Source: Marsupella aquatica (taxonomy: Eukaryota; Marchantiophyta). Taken from it: a DNA stretch of 64,000 bases. Below, in pieces: positions 47,345-59,000 of this stretch. The stretch lies in assembly GCA_973895155.1 (NCBI GenBank), contig OZ316896.1, positions 14,694,001 to 14,758,000 of the forward strand, read 5' to 3'. Position 1 is the stretch's first letter, and every line of letters begins with the position of its first letter. The translations under genes and the position numbers were made by a program. The notes beneath the pieces are model-generated. The model ran no database searches. It had not been told where the DNA came from and saw only the letters and a list, made by a program, of their open reading frames with translations.

Positions 47345-47520
47345 GGAAAGCTTCAGACAACATCAATTCCTTGAACTCCTGAAAGTCCACCTTCCCATTA
47401 CCGTCCGCATCGACTCCCTTGATCATCTGCTGACACTTTATAACTATGTCCTTCTTTCATGCCCAGGTTCTTCAACACCATCTGCACGTAGACGAGGCCC
47501 TTATTGAACCCTACTAAGCT
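47345..47520 (-). pseudogene. Calmodulin-like (CML) C-terminal fragment with EF-hand, frameshifted
   Basis: Minus-strand reading gives LVYVQMVLKNLGMKEGHSYK and, in another frame, CQQMIKGVDADGNGKVDFQE followed by FKELMLSEAFH and a stop. The EF-hand loop DADGNGKVDFQE has Asp, Asp, Asn, Lys and the final Glu in ligand positions. The two parts follow each other as in plant calmodulin-like proteins but need a one-base frame change near 47440. No N-terminal EF-hands were found, so it is a truncated pseudogene or the visible end of a mis-sequenced gene. Confidence 0.7.
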
Positions 47521-49700
47521 TGCTTCTCTTTCGTTTGCTCGTGCCTCATGCGTTGGACAATCTAATAGTAGCGAGAGGCATCACCGAGTTAGGAACGGGG
47601 TTAGGAACTGCAATGATGACGCCATGGAAAGGAGTGCTGAGTGATCCAACATAGAATCATGTCCACTTCTTCCTGCATGGCAGCAGAAGGTCAAGAAAAT
47701 TGTCACAATTGCTTTGTCATCAGATCAACTTGCCAAGAGATTTAGTTATTATTCAATTGAAACACAATTCAGAATGCGGGTGGGCAGCGGTTACTCAGGG
47801 TAAAAAATGGAAGGTGAGCCTCCTACTAATTGAACAGTCTGTTACCTAGGGTAAATAAAACAGTTATTTTTCAAACATTTTTACATCAAGGTTTACGGCA
47901 TGGCGTCCTCAATTTTATCAAAATCATGCCACAGACACGAATGTTGAGGCAATTTTATTTTGTAAACCAATCCGTACCTGTTTGCAGCGCATCTCGATGA
48001 CATGGCGCGTTGTGGAGTCTCGAATTTTGGAAGGGACCTCTAGTGGGGTCCGTAAATATCCCAAAATGTGTAGGGTGTAACCCATGGCCTTGAGGGGTTA
48101 TAGCTGTAATAGCCGAGGGCAATGAACCCGAGTGGGTTACAGCCATGGCCCCCAAACAGGCCATGGGGAAGCAAGTGTAAACCCTGTTGGCTGACATTCT
48201 TCTTTCATAGACAGTTTGAAATTTGAGACTTGGCAAGGCTGACTAGGGATGATGAGACCTGAAACCCCCTAGCCAGGCTAGCAAGAGAGTTATGGCTGGC
48301 CCCTCACCTGAAACTACAAAGGAAAAAAACAAAGGAGAGCATAAGTTGTAGCTTTGCTGGATATGGAGGTAGTGCAATGATCTTTCACGAGTAAAACAGT
48401 TTTTTTCACTACAATATATTAAGGAGTACAAATTCTTGATCATAAATGCAGAAGTTCATTAGAAATTGAAGTTATCAGTCAATGTAACCATTTGAATTGT
48501 CCTTGTATGTATTGCACTTATTGAAGTTGCGGTGTCTTGATAAGTACAAGGGTCTGGAAGAACTGCACTTATTAGTCTGATGAGTGCAAAGTCCTTATCA
48601 GATTGCACTTGCAAATAACTGCATTGTGGTTAATTTACTACAATATCCAATCAATGACAATGTTCTACAAGTGCAAGAAGATGGCAGTAACCAAGCCCTT
48701 GAACTTACCCAGGTCTCACTTTGTCACTAGACATCAAAGTACTTAAGTCTCAAGATTCAATGCCATGGTGTGGCATTTACGTATTTTCCCAGGGTTTTAC
48801 AAGTTCTTCACGAAAAAATATATCTGGAAACTTTTGCCTTTTGCCACATTTCTAGAATATAGTTCTAAATGTGACACTCTTTACTCCATAGTTGTTAGTT
48901 TGTGGTTTTGAAAAATGTGGGGGATCTTGTGAAGGTCTCTAGGGATGGAACGAATAGAAAGAAAGCAAACAATGTGAGAACGGGAGGTGTGTGTTTAGTT
49001 AGAGCATCCCCACAGGTTGCGCCATTTGCTCGCCACTATTGGGGAGTTTTCAGGGTTGGTGGGGCCCAGGCCATCAGTCCAGCAATTGCCCTGGACCACT
49101 TTGAATTCCCACCCAACACTGGATATCAGGCCGGTAAACCTTGTTAACTGAAAATATAATGAGCTGCAACAGCTTGCAAAATGTTGTGACTTGTTATCTC
49201 TTTTCTCCTCCTCTCTTGGCCAAATATCAGTTCACTTGTATTCCCCATCCTCCGTCCTCAATCTCCGCGTAGAAACGGACTGAAGAGAAGAGTAGTTGAA
49301 TCTCAATAACACTCCTTGCCAAACAAATACAGCGATGCAGATGTGTGTGTGTGTCAAATCCATAGAAATGGCCAATTTCAACCATTCTGCAGAGTACGTG
49401 CAAAAATACTCTCACACATGACAGCAGGGAAAATCACAAACACACAAACAAACACTGTACACGAAGAAGTATAGACAACACAAAGATTGAATGGGGGATG
49501 GAGAGAACAATGTGCATTGGATTTGCTCAGGAGCTTGAATGTTAATAGTTGATTTTGAATATCGAGGCTGGACTGACCAGGATGGTGCCTGCTTGTTGAG
49601 CCTAGAATTGGCATGGTGGGGTCCAGTCTTAGCTGGCCTGAAAGACACCAGGACCAATGGCGAGGTATGATGGGGTAATATTTCAGGGATGGGACTAAAC
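47521..49700. other. Intergenic DNA, nothing recognised
   Basis: No gene motif found. Open frames at 47955-48236 (-) and 48902-49147 (+) lack recognisable features. Confidence 0.35.
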
Positions 49701-49734
49701 TTTGGTATCAGAATCAGGGCATGCTCGTAGACCC

Positions 49735-49870
49735 TTTGTTTTCCCTTCCCCCCCCCCTTTATTGGGTTGCGTAACTCCCTTTGGGATCCTGTTTCTCAAT
49801 TTGACATTTTTGTTTTTTGGCACTCTGATGTATAGAAGTTTGGCACTCTGATAGAATCCTGACCAAGCCA
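49735..49870 (+). repeat. Dispersed repeat copy A
   Basis: Sequence with ttccc, attgggttgc, ttgggatcctgt and ggcactctgat is related to 51826-51915 in the same orientation. Possibly part of a larger decayed element. Confidence 0.5.
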
Positions 49871-50713
49871 TTAGTTAATTGTGATCAGTTGGGATCAGTC
49901 TTTGCTCCCTTGCTACGCCAAAGTTTTGAAGACAGTCCTATGGCACTATTGCATGCAAAGGTAGGTTAGGAGAGGTTGGTTGGCTTTCAACTTGAGGTGC
50001 ACCTTGAGGGTGGGTAGTCCTGGTGATTTTTGCAACACACTATTGGTGCCTTTGAGTGATCTCCAGGACCTAGTAAATACATTACAAAGACAGGGGCTAC
50101 CAAGTAATGAGGTTAGTGGCAGGACCCCGGGTGAGCCTTGAGGTTGGGTCAGGGTGCTATAGTGGGCAAAGATAGGGTTTTTACCAATACCTGTAATGTA
50201 AAAACATTAGCTTAGTATTGTATCAAACTACTATACAAGATCCAGAAACAATATTCTCATATTGAGCCACCCAAAAATCCCCACATATTTCAGGTTGGAC
50301 ATAGGTAGAGAAAATTTTCATCCTTAGTCAAACACTTAACTATGGTTAGATTAATTAATTATAATTACATAATAACTTTAGACCTAAGATTAAATACCTA
50401 AGGCATGAAGTGTGGAGGGGGCCAGGCTGGCCTATGGTCAAACACATAACCTAGAGACACATAACCTAAATGAATATGCATTTGTAGGTAGAACTAGAGA
50501 GAAATATAAGCCTAATAGATTTGGATGGGTGGTGTAGCATTTAATATAGTTGTGGAGGCAGGTTTGGAATGACGTAAGTTTGATGGTATCCCTATGCAGA
50601 ATGGTCTGAGCTTCCTGTATTGACTACAAAATTTGGTAGGAAGCACGTTTAAATAAAATTAGATACATTTGATTGATAATTGAAAAAGTTTAAAGTAAAA
50701 AACAAACAAATCA

Positions 50714-50790
50714 ATTGGCTTAGGTTAATTGGCTAGGGATTAGCTTGGACCTGAGAGGTCCTAGGTTCAATCCCCCCTTCACACAATGGG
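50714..50790 (+). repeat. tRNA-derived SINE-like head with Pol III A and B boxes
   Basis: The A-box-like TAGGTTAATTGGCTAGGG (50721-50738) and B-box GGTTCAATCCC (50764-50774) are spaced like those of a tRNA gene. ACCTGAGAGGTCCTAGGTTC between them resembles anticodon and T arms. The acceptor stem does not pair and there is no intact cloverleaf, so a SINE is favoured over a tRNA gene. The SINE's 3' end was not defined. Confidence 0.55.
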
Positions 50791-50809
50791 GTGTGGAGGG
50801 TATATGTGT

Positions 50810-51175
50810 TGTTGGGTAAAGTGTCAACCAGGATCGACACAAGAGTCATATCAACAATGTGCACGCCAATAACTCATGCACGTCAACCATGTGACTACAC
50901 AACATGTAAGTGGTTCACCCAAATGGGCTACGTCCATTGTCGTTGAGGAAATCACTAATGATCAAATCATACATGGTCCACCATAGCCTCCTCCGCGGAG
51001 CTCTAAGGCGTATCTCCTCTCTAGGTCTTTCACTGAACTCAGAATGAGTGGAACTCTCTAAGGTATTATGCCTACTCGAGTGAACCACTCCACAAACTGT
51101 GCTAGTGTCTAACTAGAGCTAATGCTAACCACAGTCAACCAAGTACAAGGTAGAGGCAATAACTAACATGTGTGT
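50810..51175. repeat. Diverged relative of the 21.0-21.65 kb dispersed element
   Basis: Shares gacacaag, ggttcaccc, gggctacgtccat, cactgaactc, ctctaag and ctaaccacag-type words in the same order as 21055-21430. No coding capacity seen. Confidence 0.4.
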
Positions 51176-51825
51176 GGGTGGGATGGGTTTTGTGTGTAGT
51201 GGATTGGAGTTCTGATTATCTGCTTGGTCACTGGTTGCCCACTTTGTGGCCCTGATTAATCCTCTCTCCTTCCTGGTGCAGGTCCCTATCAGATTAGTTG
51301 GTGCTCACCCGGGTCTGGGTTCCCTTCAGAAAAGTGTCACATTGGGGTTGGGGGAGTCTAATTGTATTTCCTCCCTTTTCTCTTCAAGACAAAAAGTAAA
51401 AAAAACCCTATACAGTGATAAAGAAGGTATTAAAATATACTCATATATTGAAAATATACCCAAATGTGTGTATCTTATAAATTAAAATATTAAAAGTGAA
51501 ATTAACAAGTACTCATATAGTATTTTCTTTATAGAAAATGAAGGTCAGATAGACCTCTAGGTTTGTCAATATACTCAATGGACCATTTTTTATTCACAAT
51601 GTCACAGGGAATATTCCTAGTAATTGGTTGATCCCAGTTGTGTGGTTTCTGTCTATGTCTCATGGGAGCATCATTTTCTTATGAGTATTTGCATATTTGC
51701 TCGTTCTTTATGATTCAAGTGCTCTCTGGTCAAAGTGAAATAAAACATACAGAGAGAAAGAAGATTTGGTCAATTTGTTTAATGACCAAATTGCAATTGG
51801 GTCAGGGTGAAACTGACTCAGATTT

Positions 51826-51915
51826 TCCTTCCCTTCATTGGGTTGCTTTGCCGTTGGGATCCTGTCTCCCAGCGTTTCTTTGCCCTTGGGCAGTGTGATA
51901 CATAGGTGAGTGTAT
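51826..51915 (+). repeat. Dispersed repeat copy B
   Basis: Counterpart of 49735-49870 (attgggttgctttgccgttg, ggatcctgtctcccag, cagtgtgatacatagg). Confidence 0.5.
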
Positions 51916-51964
51916 TGTTTGGAATCTTAAGGTAGTGTGATAAACCCGGGCAATTCTATATAAC

Positions 51965-52200
51965 ATACTTCCAAAGAGCAAAAAGTGTTAAACTAGGAGA
52001 CAAAGATCCCAATTCCCAAAGGCAGGAGACCTATTAAAGGGAAGAAAACAATGAAAAAACACAAGAAAATCAAAGAGCGTAAAATCCCCCTAGAGTCCCA
52101 CCCCAAATTATAGCCTACTCAGCAATACACTGAAAAGCTTGGTAAAGCTGGGTAATAACCACATTGGAGGGTGACACAAGAAGAATTTACCTAGAGACCC
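51965..52200 (+). repeat. Single-copy relative of the 26.7-27.4 kb compound minisatellite
   Basis: Contains, in the same order, ccaaagagcaaaaa, aggagac, ccccctagagtcccacccc, agcttggtaaagctgggta and ggagggtgacac. It looks like an unexpanded copy of the dispersed element at 26741-27440. Confidence 0.5.
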
Positions 52201-53100
52201 TAAAACCAACCACCTTTGCCCTCCACAGAACCCTGAATGTGAAATAGGCTAGTGTCGTGTTTTCATCTAATGATGGCTTGCCACATTTCTACTCTGTGGC
52301 ATCTAATGTTTGATCCTCTTTTTGGGTGCATGGAACACGTGCGGACAATGGGAGCCTGACAATGCTAGTCCCAGTGATAGGAACTGGGTTGCATGATGGA
52401 CTCGGGCTCCGGTCCGCTGCGTGCAATCGTTGTAAAAAATAAAATTAATGGAATGAAATAGATCATGAAGGAAGGTTGGTACACTCTTGAGCAGTAAACT
52501 AGGCTTTTTTTTCTCAGATATTGCACTTTGATTGAGGTCCATTTATGAGGGAGAAAAGGAATTTCATCGTGGGTTGAATCATCGCCGTAAGCAACAGCGT
52601 GAAACAAGAGTACTGTAGTGCTGTAAAACTCCTCAACCCATTCACCGGAGAGCATTTTGAAGATAAATTATTCTCTCCTATCCCCCTTTTTTATATCCCT
52701 ACTACAACCACATAAAAAAGGTTATTTCCCCCCACAGAGCGACAATCACACACGACAATTGCCAGATACAATGTGAATAGGGACCACATGCACTTTTCTG
52801 TCCATGTCCTCTTTACTTCGGTCAGTTATGTGGTCGAAAGTAGCGTAGTTGGGAGTGGGTAGACCTACAGTCGTTTAGGGTTGCACTAGGGCTCCCTCTA
52901 CCATAGTTCCATCTTGCAGCGCTATGTGGTGCTCTGTGCTTCATTTCGAGTGGCGGCTGTGACACCAGGTACTGTAATGCAAGGAAGGTTCGGACTCCCG
53001 GAGTCCAGGGTACTTGCGCCCCATGCTCTCACTAAGTACACAATCTATAAAAGCGAACCCTAGCTAATTGCAACGCATCCCATTCTGCCTTTTTTCCCCA
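52201..53100. other. Intergenic DNA with a possible TATA box
   Basis: No gene recognised. The sequence tctataaaagcgaaccctag at 53044-53063 combines a TATA-like box and an aaccctag element, but no coding region follows closely. Confidence 0.3.
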
Positions 53101-53104
53101 TTCA

Positions 53105-53350
53105 GCACTTTTTTTAGAAGAGGTCTGCATTGGAAGGCAGTGTCAACCCTCTATGGAGTAAGCTCAGAATTCCTTCCGCGTCTATGTATTGATCAATGCA
53201 TATCATTTTTAATAAAATAAGATTAGCACTTACTAGGTAGGGGGTGGGCTGCACTAGAAGACAGTGCAAAGCCCTCGCATAATTTATTCCACACATACGT
53301 ATTGATCGATGCATATCAATTTTAGTTAGGTAGAGGATCAAATAAGGACG
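53105..53350 (+). repeat. Diverged tandem duplication, about 125-base unit
   Basis: Two copies (about 53118-53215 and 53246-53330) share tctgcattggaaggcagtgt or ctgcactagaagacagtgca at the start and tattgatcaatgcatatca or tattgatcgatgcatatca at the end. Confidence 0.75.
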
Positions 53351-56055
53351 GAAATAGCTAATGCAGACTGACAAATGGCCAATTGCACTTTGAGGCTTTG
53401 TACACTCTTATTCATAAATGTCAAATTTCATCAAATTTCAAGTTTGTGCATACATGCGGGAGTGCAAAGCCTAGGTTAAGTGCATATTGGATGTTTATTC
53501 TCGGGAGCGTGCACTTAGAGAGAGCCGACTGTACAGGGCAGGACAATCTCGGAGGTGGAAGGGCTGTACTTTACTTTGACCGCAACTCTTCTGACAAATT
53601 AAAAGCTGATGCACAAGCCACGCAAATACGTATTTAATGCATCGTCAGAAAGTCTTGACCGTCCATCTTCCGTATCGACAGCCCACATGGGAAGATCCTA
53701 GAGAACATTTCCTCATAAGAAGATTCGTCCCCGTGCTCGTTAAAAAGAAGTTGTTTGGACAGGTGTGCCATATAAGTGACCGTATGCAGGTTGGTTTTCA
53801 CCGGGCCCCATAATTGTTCCTGACTGGGACCTCGTGAGTCGTGGCCCTGTCTCAGGACTCAGGCAGTCCTGGATGGCTGGACGAGCCGCGACGGCGCAGT
53901 CATAGGATGACGGCGCCTAGCTTTACACCAGTGTCGTCCAGCATGACGGCCGGTTGCGGACGTGGCGGGCAGCTGTCTGCACACAGGTATATGAGGGCCT
54001 GACGTATCCGCCCGTCGGCCCGGTCCAATGGTCCATCCACTACTATGCCGTTCGAGTACTGGGCTTTGGGAACACGGGGATGGCAGGGAAAATTACCGGG
54101 AGGTAAAAGTCTCAACCGAAAGGGACGGGAGCGCAGGGAAAGGGTAGGACGGAAGTGGCGGCTCGAATCGCGGGCCCGTCCTGCCCTCTCCGTGCTGCGC
54201 CGCGCTGTACCCGTTTACAACCCAATCACATGTCCACGAACTAAACTCCCGTGGATTCTAGTCTCCGCTCCCCTGTGGAATGGTTTCTCCCGGCCCGGCC
54301 ACCCGTGTCCCTCTTGCGTTGCTCAGTCGAGGACTCCGTTAGATTGCCCGGGCCAGCCCCGTCCCTGCGGTGCGACACCCCGAGAGTCCAAGACGGGCTC
54401 GTGTAAGACCCGCCCTGTAGGTGAGTTTGTCGACCGGATCACCGGAGGGTGCTCCCTGCGGCCTGAGGTTAGAGGACAGTGAAACTCAGAACGATGGCGG
54501 GGAACCGGTGGGTAAAAGGGGTTTTACGGCTCGCGTGGTTTGATTATTATTTTGATTGATCAGCTTTGCTCTCTCGCTTTTCCGTCTGGAGTTTCGAGTC
54601 TCGACGTCTCGACGTCTCGACTCGACTCCTCCCCCGGCCGAGAGACCAGCATAATAACAATGTCTGTACCGTCTCGCTGCTGCCGCAAACAATTGCGCGC
54701 TCTTTCCAAAGCGAGGCGGGACGGAGAAAAAGGGCAACAACGACGGGAATCGGGATTGTATGATGTTAGATTCCGACCACTGTAGCCTTGAATTCCTGGG
54801 ACGCCGAAGAAAGAGAAAGGGAGCGACAGAGAGCAGGCTGTTTGGTGCACGGCTAAGGAAGAGGGAGGAGCGAAAGGGACAGAGGAGCCACAATCGAATG
54901 AAAGCGTAGGCGGTCTGTGCTCTGTTAATCTTTCGTCGTGCGGAGAAGATGTGGTGGTCGGTAGCCCACCCATCCGTAGTGGTGGTGTCCTGTCTAGCCC
55001 TGGATCTCTCCAAGTCGCCAGAGCAACACGGCTGATGATGGTGGTGGACGGGACAGTGTGATTGATTGGTTTTCTCGTGGACACAGTGAAGGAGGAGTCC
55101 ATCGCTGCCCATCAGCATAATTATTGGAAAGTACGTCGGATGATGATGGTCTAGTCCTTAGATGGTGCAACAACAGTAGGACCAAAATAGAGAAGATCGG
55201 GCAGGAACGGGTCCGTAGCGGCTAAGGAAGCGAGGAGGAGTATGTGTTAGGATGGAGGAGGTGAATCCGGACTTACTTGTCATTCATGGAGCAGCGAGCA
55301 CCAGGAGCTGCCTTTCGAATTATTGTTGAGGCGTTTATTCTGTGAAGAGGAATGAACTTTCGCTCCGTGTCTGGGTACTTTCGTGTCATGAAAGACTTGT
55401 GGCGGCGAAAATAGCGGGAGGGGGGGCCGGGAGGGGAGGCGCTCATATTCATTTCCGGAAGGTCTCGACCGAGTGACGAGAGCGAGGCATCAGGACTTGT
55501 GCGCAGTCGGTCAAGTCGTCGGGTTTCCGGAGGTAGGGCAAGAGGTGAGGAGCGTCTCGCGGGAGGGAGGGGGCGGGTTTGAAGGTAGAGACGAGGAGAT
55601 GTGACGAAGAAGGATTATACTGACCTGCGTGCGGAAGCTGAATCTTGCTTCTGGGAACATTATTATACCCAGATTGCAAGGCAGGGATCCTCGCGCTTGA
55701 ATTTGGCTAATTCTCTGTGCGAAGGAGTCGTATTTTAGGATTGTTGATTGAAATTTCACATGCCGCATTATTTTCCTTTCTGACAGGTGGTAATAGTTGG
55801 GGTTTTGGGGATGGATGCTGCTGCCCTGCGAACTTCACTCTGTGGCTCAGGCTTTGCAGCCAAGTCCATCGAATCTTTCTTCTGGCATGTTTGAATTCGA
55901 GTTTATTGATGCTTGAAGTTGCGGAACGGAGGATAACTAAAGGCAGGAAGATGTGAATCGTCTAGCTGCATGGTTACTTGGCGTCCCTAGAATGGAAATT
56001 TGCTTCGAGGTGGTATGTGTCTTTTAACTAATCACATAGGAGCAGCCGGTTGAAG
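53351..56055. promoter_or_regulatory. Upstream region of RKP, likely promoter and 5' UTR
   Basis: A long, partly GC-rich region. It includes a tract of repeated ctcgacgt words at 54595-54630 and GA-rich stretches near 55390-55590. A splice acceptor-like cacatag precedes the coding start by 16 bases, so a 5' UTR intron is likely. Open frames on both strands (for example 54486-55118 minus) show no family motif and are treated as compositional. Confidence 0.4.
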
Positions 56056-59000
56056 ATGATGACGGATGGAGAACCTGTTAGAGGCCGCAGACTCAAGAAT
56101 CTGGGGTCCTCAGGTTTGGCCGTTGTCCTTGACCACGAAGAGAGTGGGAGCAGTGTGGTGACTGCGACTACATGTATGCTTGACGATAACCCTAGTGGCC
56201 CGGAGCGGACTCTCGCACATGTGCTAGATGTGTCGAGCAGTGGTGCTGATTCCGTGGTCACTAGCGATAACAAAATTGATGCGGCCGCTTTCCAACTTCT
56301 TCTTCTGTCTCGATTGAATGGACTGCAAGGTGCGGATTTGAATTGTGACGCTGATAGAGAAGGTGTTTTCATTCATGAGGGCCCTGTTGGCCCCGGTGTG
56401 GTCATGATGGACCCGGGCAGTTCCTCTGGCATTATTAAATTCGACAAGCCATGTTTAGTGCTTGAGAGTCAGTCAAGCTTCAATAGTGCCCGGGCGAATA
56501 CCTGCGTTTGGAGTGGGCAGTGGATGTTCGAAGCCACTTTAGGGACGGGTGGCATTCAGCAGATTGGTTGGGCCACCGACGCCTGCCCATTCACCCAACA
56601 GAAAGGCGTGGGAGACGCAATAGATTCGTACGCTTATGACGGCAAGCGTGTAAAGAAATGGAATTTTGAATGTCAATCTTATGGCCAACAGTGGGTAGCA
56701 GGCGACGTCATTGGTTGTTGCATTGACCTTGATGCCGGCCAGATTTCATTCTATAGGAATGGCATATGGTTAGGCATGGCGTTTGAGGAGGTCCGCAGAT
56801 TGGAGCCGAAGAAGGGATATTATCCTGCGTTGTCCATGGAGAACAATCAACGCTGTGAGCTCAATTTTGGAGGAAGACCTTTCAAGTATCCCCTGAGTGG
56901 GTTCCCTGCGATTCAGGCTCCTCCGACCGTGCATATAGACAGGGAAGGAGGCAGCGGGCTCGTATCTGCAATTGTCAGAGCAAAATACCTTTTAGGATGT
57001 CTCCAGCGTCTCGTTCAACTAGGAAGCCGGGAAGTGGCTGCCGCAATGGCTCCAGTTGAGAGGTTGAAGAGGTACACGCCTTTGAATGACGATGAGTCGT
57101 TTATCGTTGGCTCAATGATAATGGAATTGCTTCAGCCTCTTCTTTGCACGGTTGTTGGGTCTGACTCTCTAGAAGACGGGGATTCGCGTGCAAGCGCCGA
57201 GTACATCATTTGGGGAGCGTTAGTGCCCTTCTTAATGGACACCCTCAGATTAGAGGCTCCTCACGATGCTCCTAGCGTTGATCAGGCATTGGAATTCGTA
57301 CTTCCCTGCCTGGACTCACTCGGGTTTGAAATTGTCATGGATGCACTTGCCTACGGCTGTAGAACATCTCCGTTCACATTAACGGACTACCCATACACCG
57401 GTTCTTATGCATACCTGGCTTTGGCGTGCCATTTATTGGAGCGGGAAGACTTCATGAGCTACTGGTGGAAATCTAGTAACTTCGAGGCTTGTCTAGAGGG
57501 TTTACTGACCAGAAAGGGCCCGAACAAGCATGATTTGGAAGCTCTCATGCCCACTGTCTGGTGGCACGGCTCGCGGGAGGATCTGTGCTCGGAGTCGAAG
57601 ATGAGGCATGCAGCTTCTGCTTTGGCCAAAGCAATTGCCAAGGTACTCGAGTGTCAAAAGTTCAGTTTTCTTGGGCTTTATTTGAATACGGTAGGACTGT
57701 AAAGGAAGAACGAAATTTGTTGTGTTGGCCTGCCACTTTCTCTCCTTATGAGGAAGCTTATGAGGAAGCTTCTCCCAGGGCTTCATCACTACGAGCGCAT
57801 ACCAAGCACTGCTATGTTTATAATTATTTGCATACTATGTCACTCACGAGGTTGTTTGGTGCTGACGTTAATCAGGTCGAGGAGTTACATTGGGAACTAT
57901 GCCGAACTTTGCTCCACTTCATTCCACCTTCGAACACTGGTGCAGTGACTGCATCTTCATCACAAGTACCCGGGGTTTTGTTCAGAAAGTTCCTGCGAAG
58001 ACTCATGTTGAAAAATAGTGGGGCACACAGAAATGTGCCTCCACCAGGTCTTTCAGATAACTCAGTGTTAGTTACTGCCTACTATGTACTGCTCCGGTTT
58101 CTCTCAGAAGGTCTCGAGGGAAATAAGAACAGTGATACGGGGGAAGCTGGCAAAGAGCAGCAGGATACATGTGCTGGTTTTTTACATCGAGTAGGGAAGC
58201 GGACATTTCCTGTCAGTCTGTTTCTTAAAGAAACCTCATATTCCTACGATTTTGCGAGGGTTGGGGGAACTTTTAGCCACTTGACGAAAACTCTTCCAGT
58301 GGCTGGGGAAGACTTTGCCGATGTGGAGTGGGAGGAAAGTAGCATGGATGATGGAGGTAATATAGTCAAGCATGGTGGAAAGTTCAAACCAGCTTGTTGT
58401 TTAGACTTGATGGACAACTCAATCAGCAATGATCTCAAAAGTATCCCTGAGAAGGCTGGCGTCAGCACACACGCCGGTAGCATCAGTGAGAGAAGTAATA
58501 ATATGAGCAATGACTGTGCTGCGAGAAGTTGCAATGGGATTGATGAAGATAAACCTAGTTCTAGTGGAAGGGTGGAGTCAAATATGAGAAGGCGTTCGTC
58601 GCATCATCATAGATCTGAAAGGGCTGGATTTAAAGCGATCAAGGATCTCTCCGAAGCCATCAGAGAGGAAGAGCTGTTGGACATGCTGGTGCTACTCTAC
58701 CATCTTGGGCTTGCCTCCAACTTTAAGCAGGTAAGTACCCTGGTCTGATTCTGCGTTTGGAGGTTTGGAGATATTTTGTACCAGCCCCCGGGACTAAAGT
58801 GGGGAACACTTTGGTGCCAGTGAAAGATTTGCTCAGAAGGTTTAATGCTCGAATCCAAATGTGAACTATTTAGTTGCTTTCTGGAGCAAATAGGTTAGAG
58901 AAGATGAAGGTCTGACCCACGAAATGTCAATCCAAGTCTGCCACTAGGAATGCTGGCATAATTTCAGTATCCATGAATCGACTCTGAAGTCCAAAGTTTG

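Noticed and set aside
50714-50790. An intact tRNA gene
   Set aside because: A and B boxes are present but no acceptor stem pairing or clear anticodon loop could be drawn.
54045-54482. 145-residue plus-strand open frame
   Set aside because: No recognisable motif and composition similar to the surrounding GC-rich DNA; likely spurious.
54486-55118. 210-residue minus-strand open frame upstream of RKP
   Set aside because: GC-rich region with open frames on both strands, low-complexity and arginine/serine-rich, no domain, no introns or neighbours supporting a gene.
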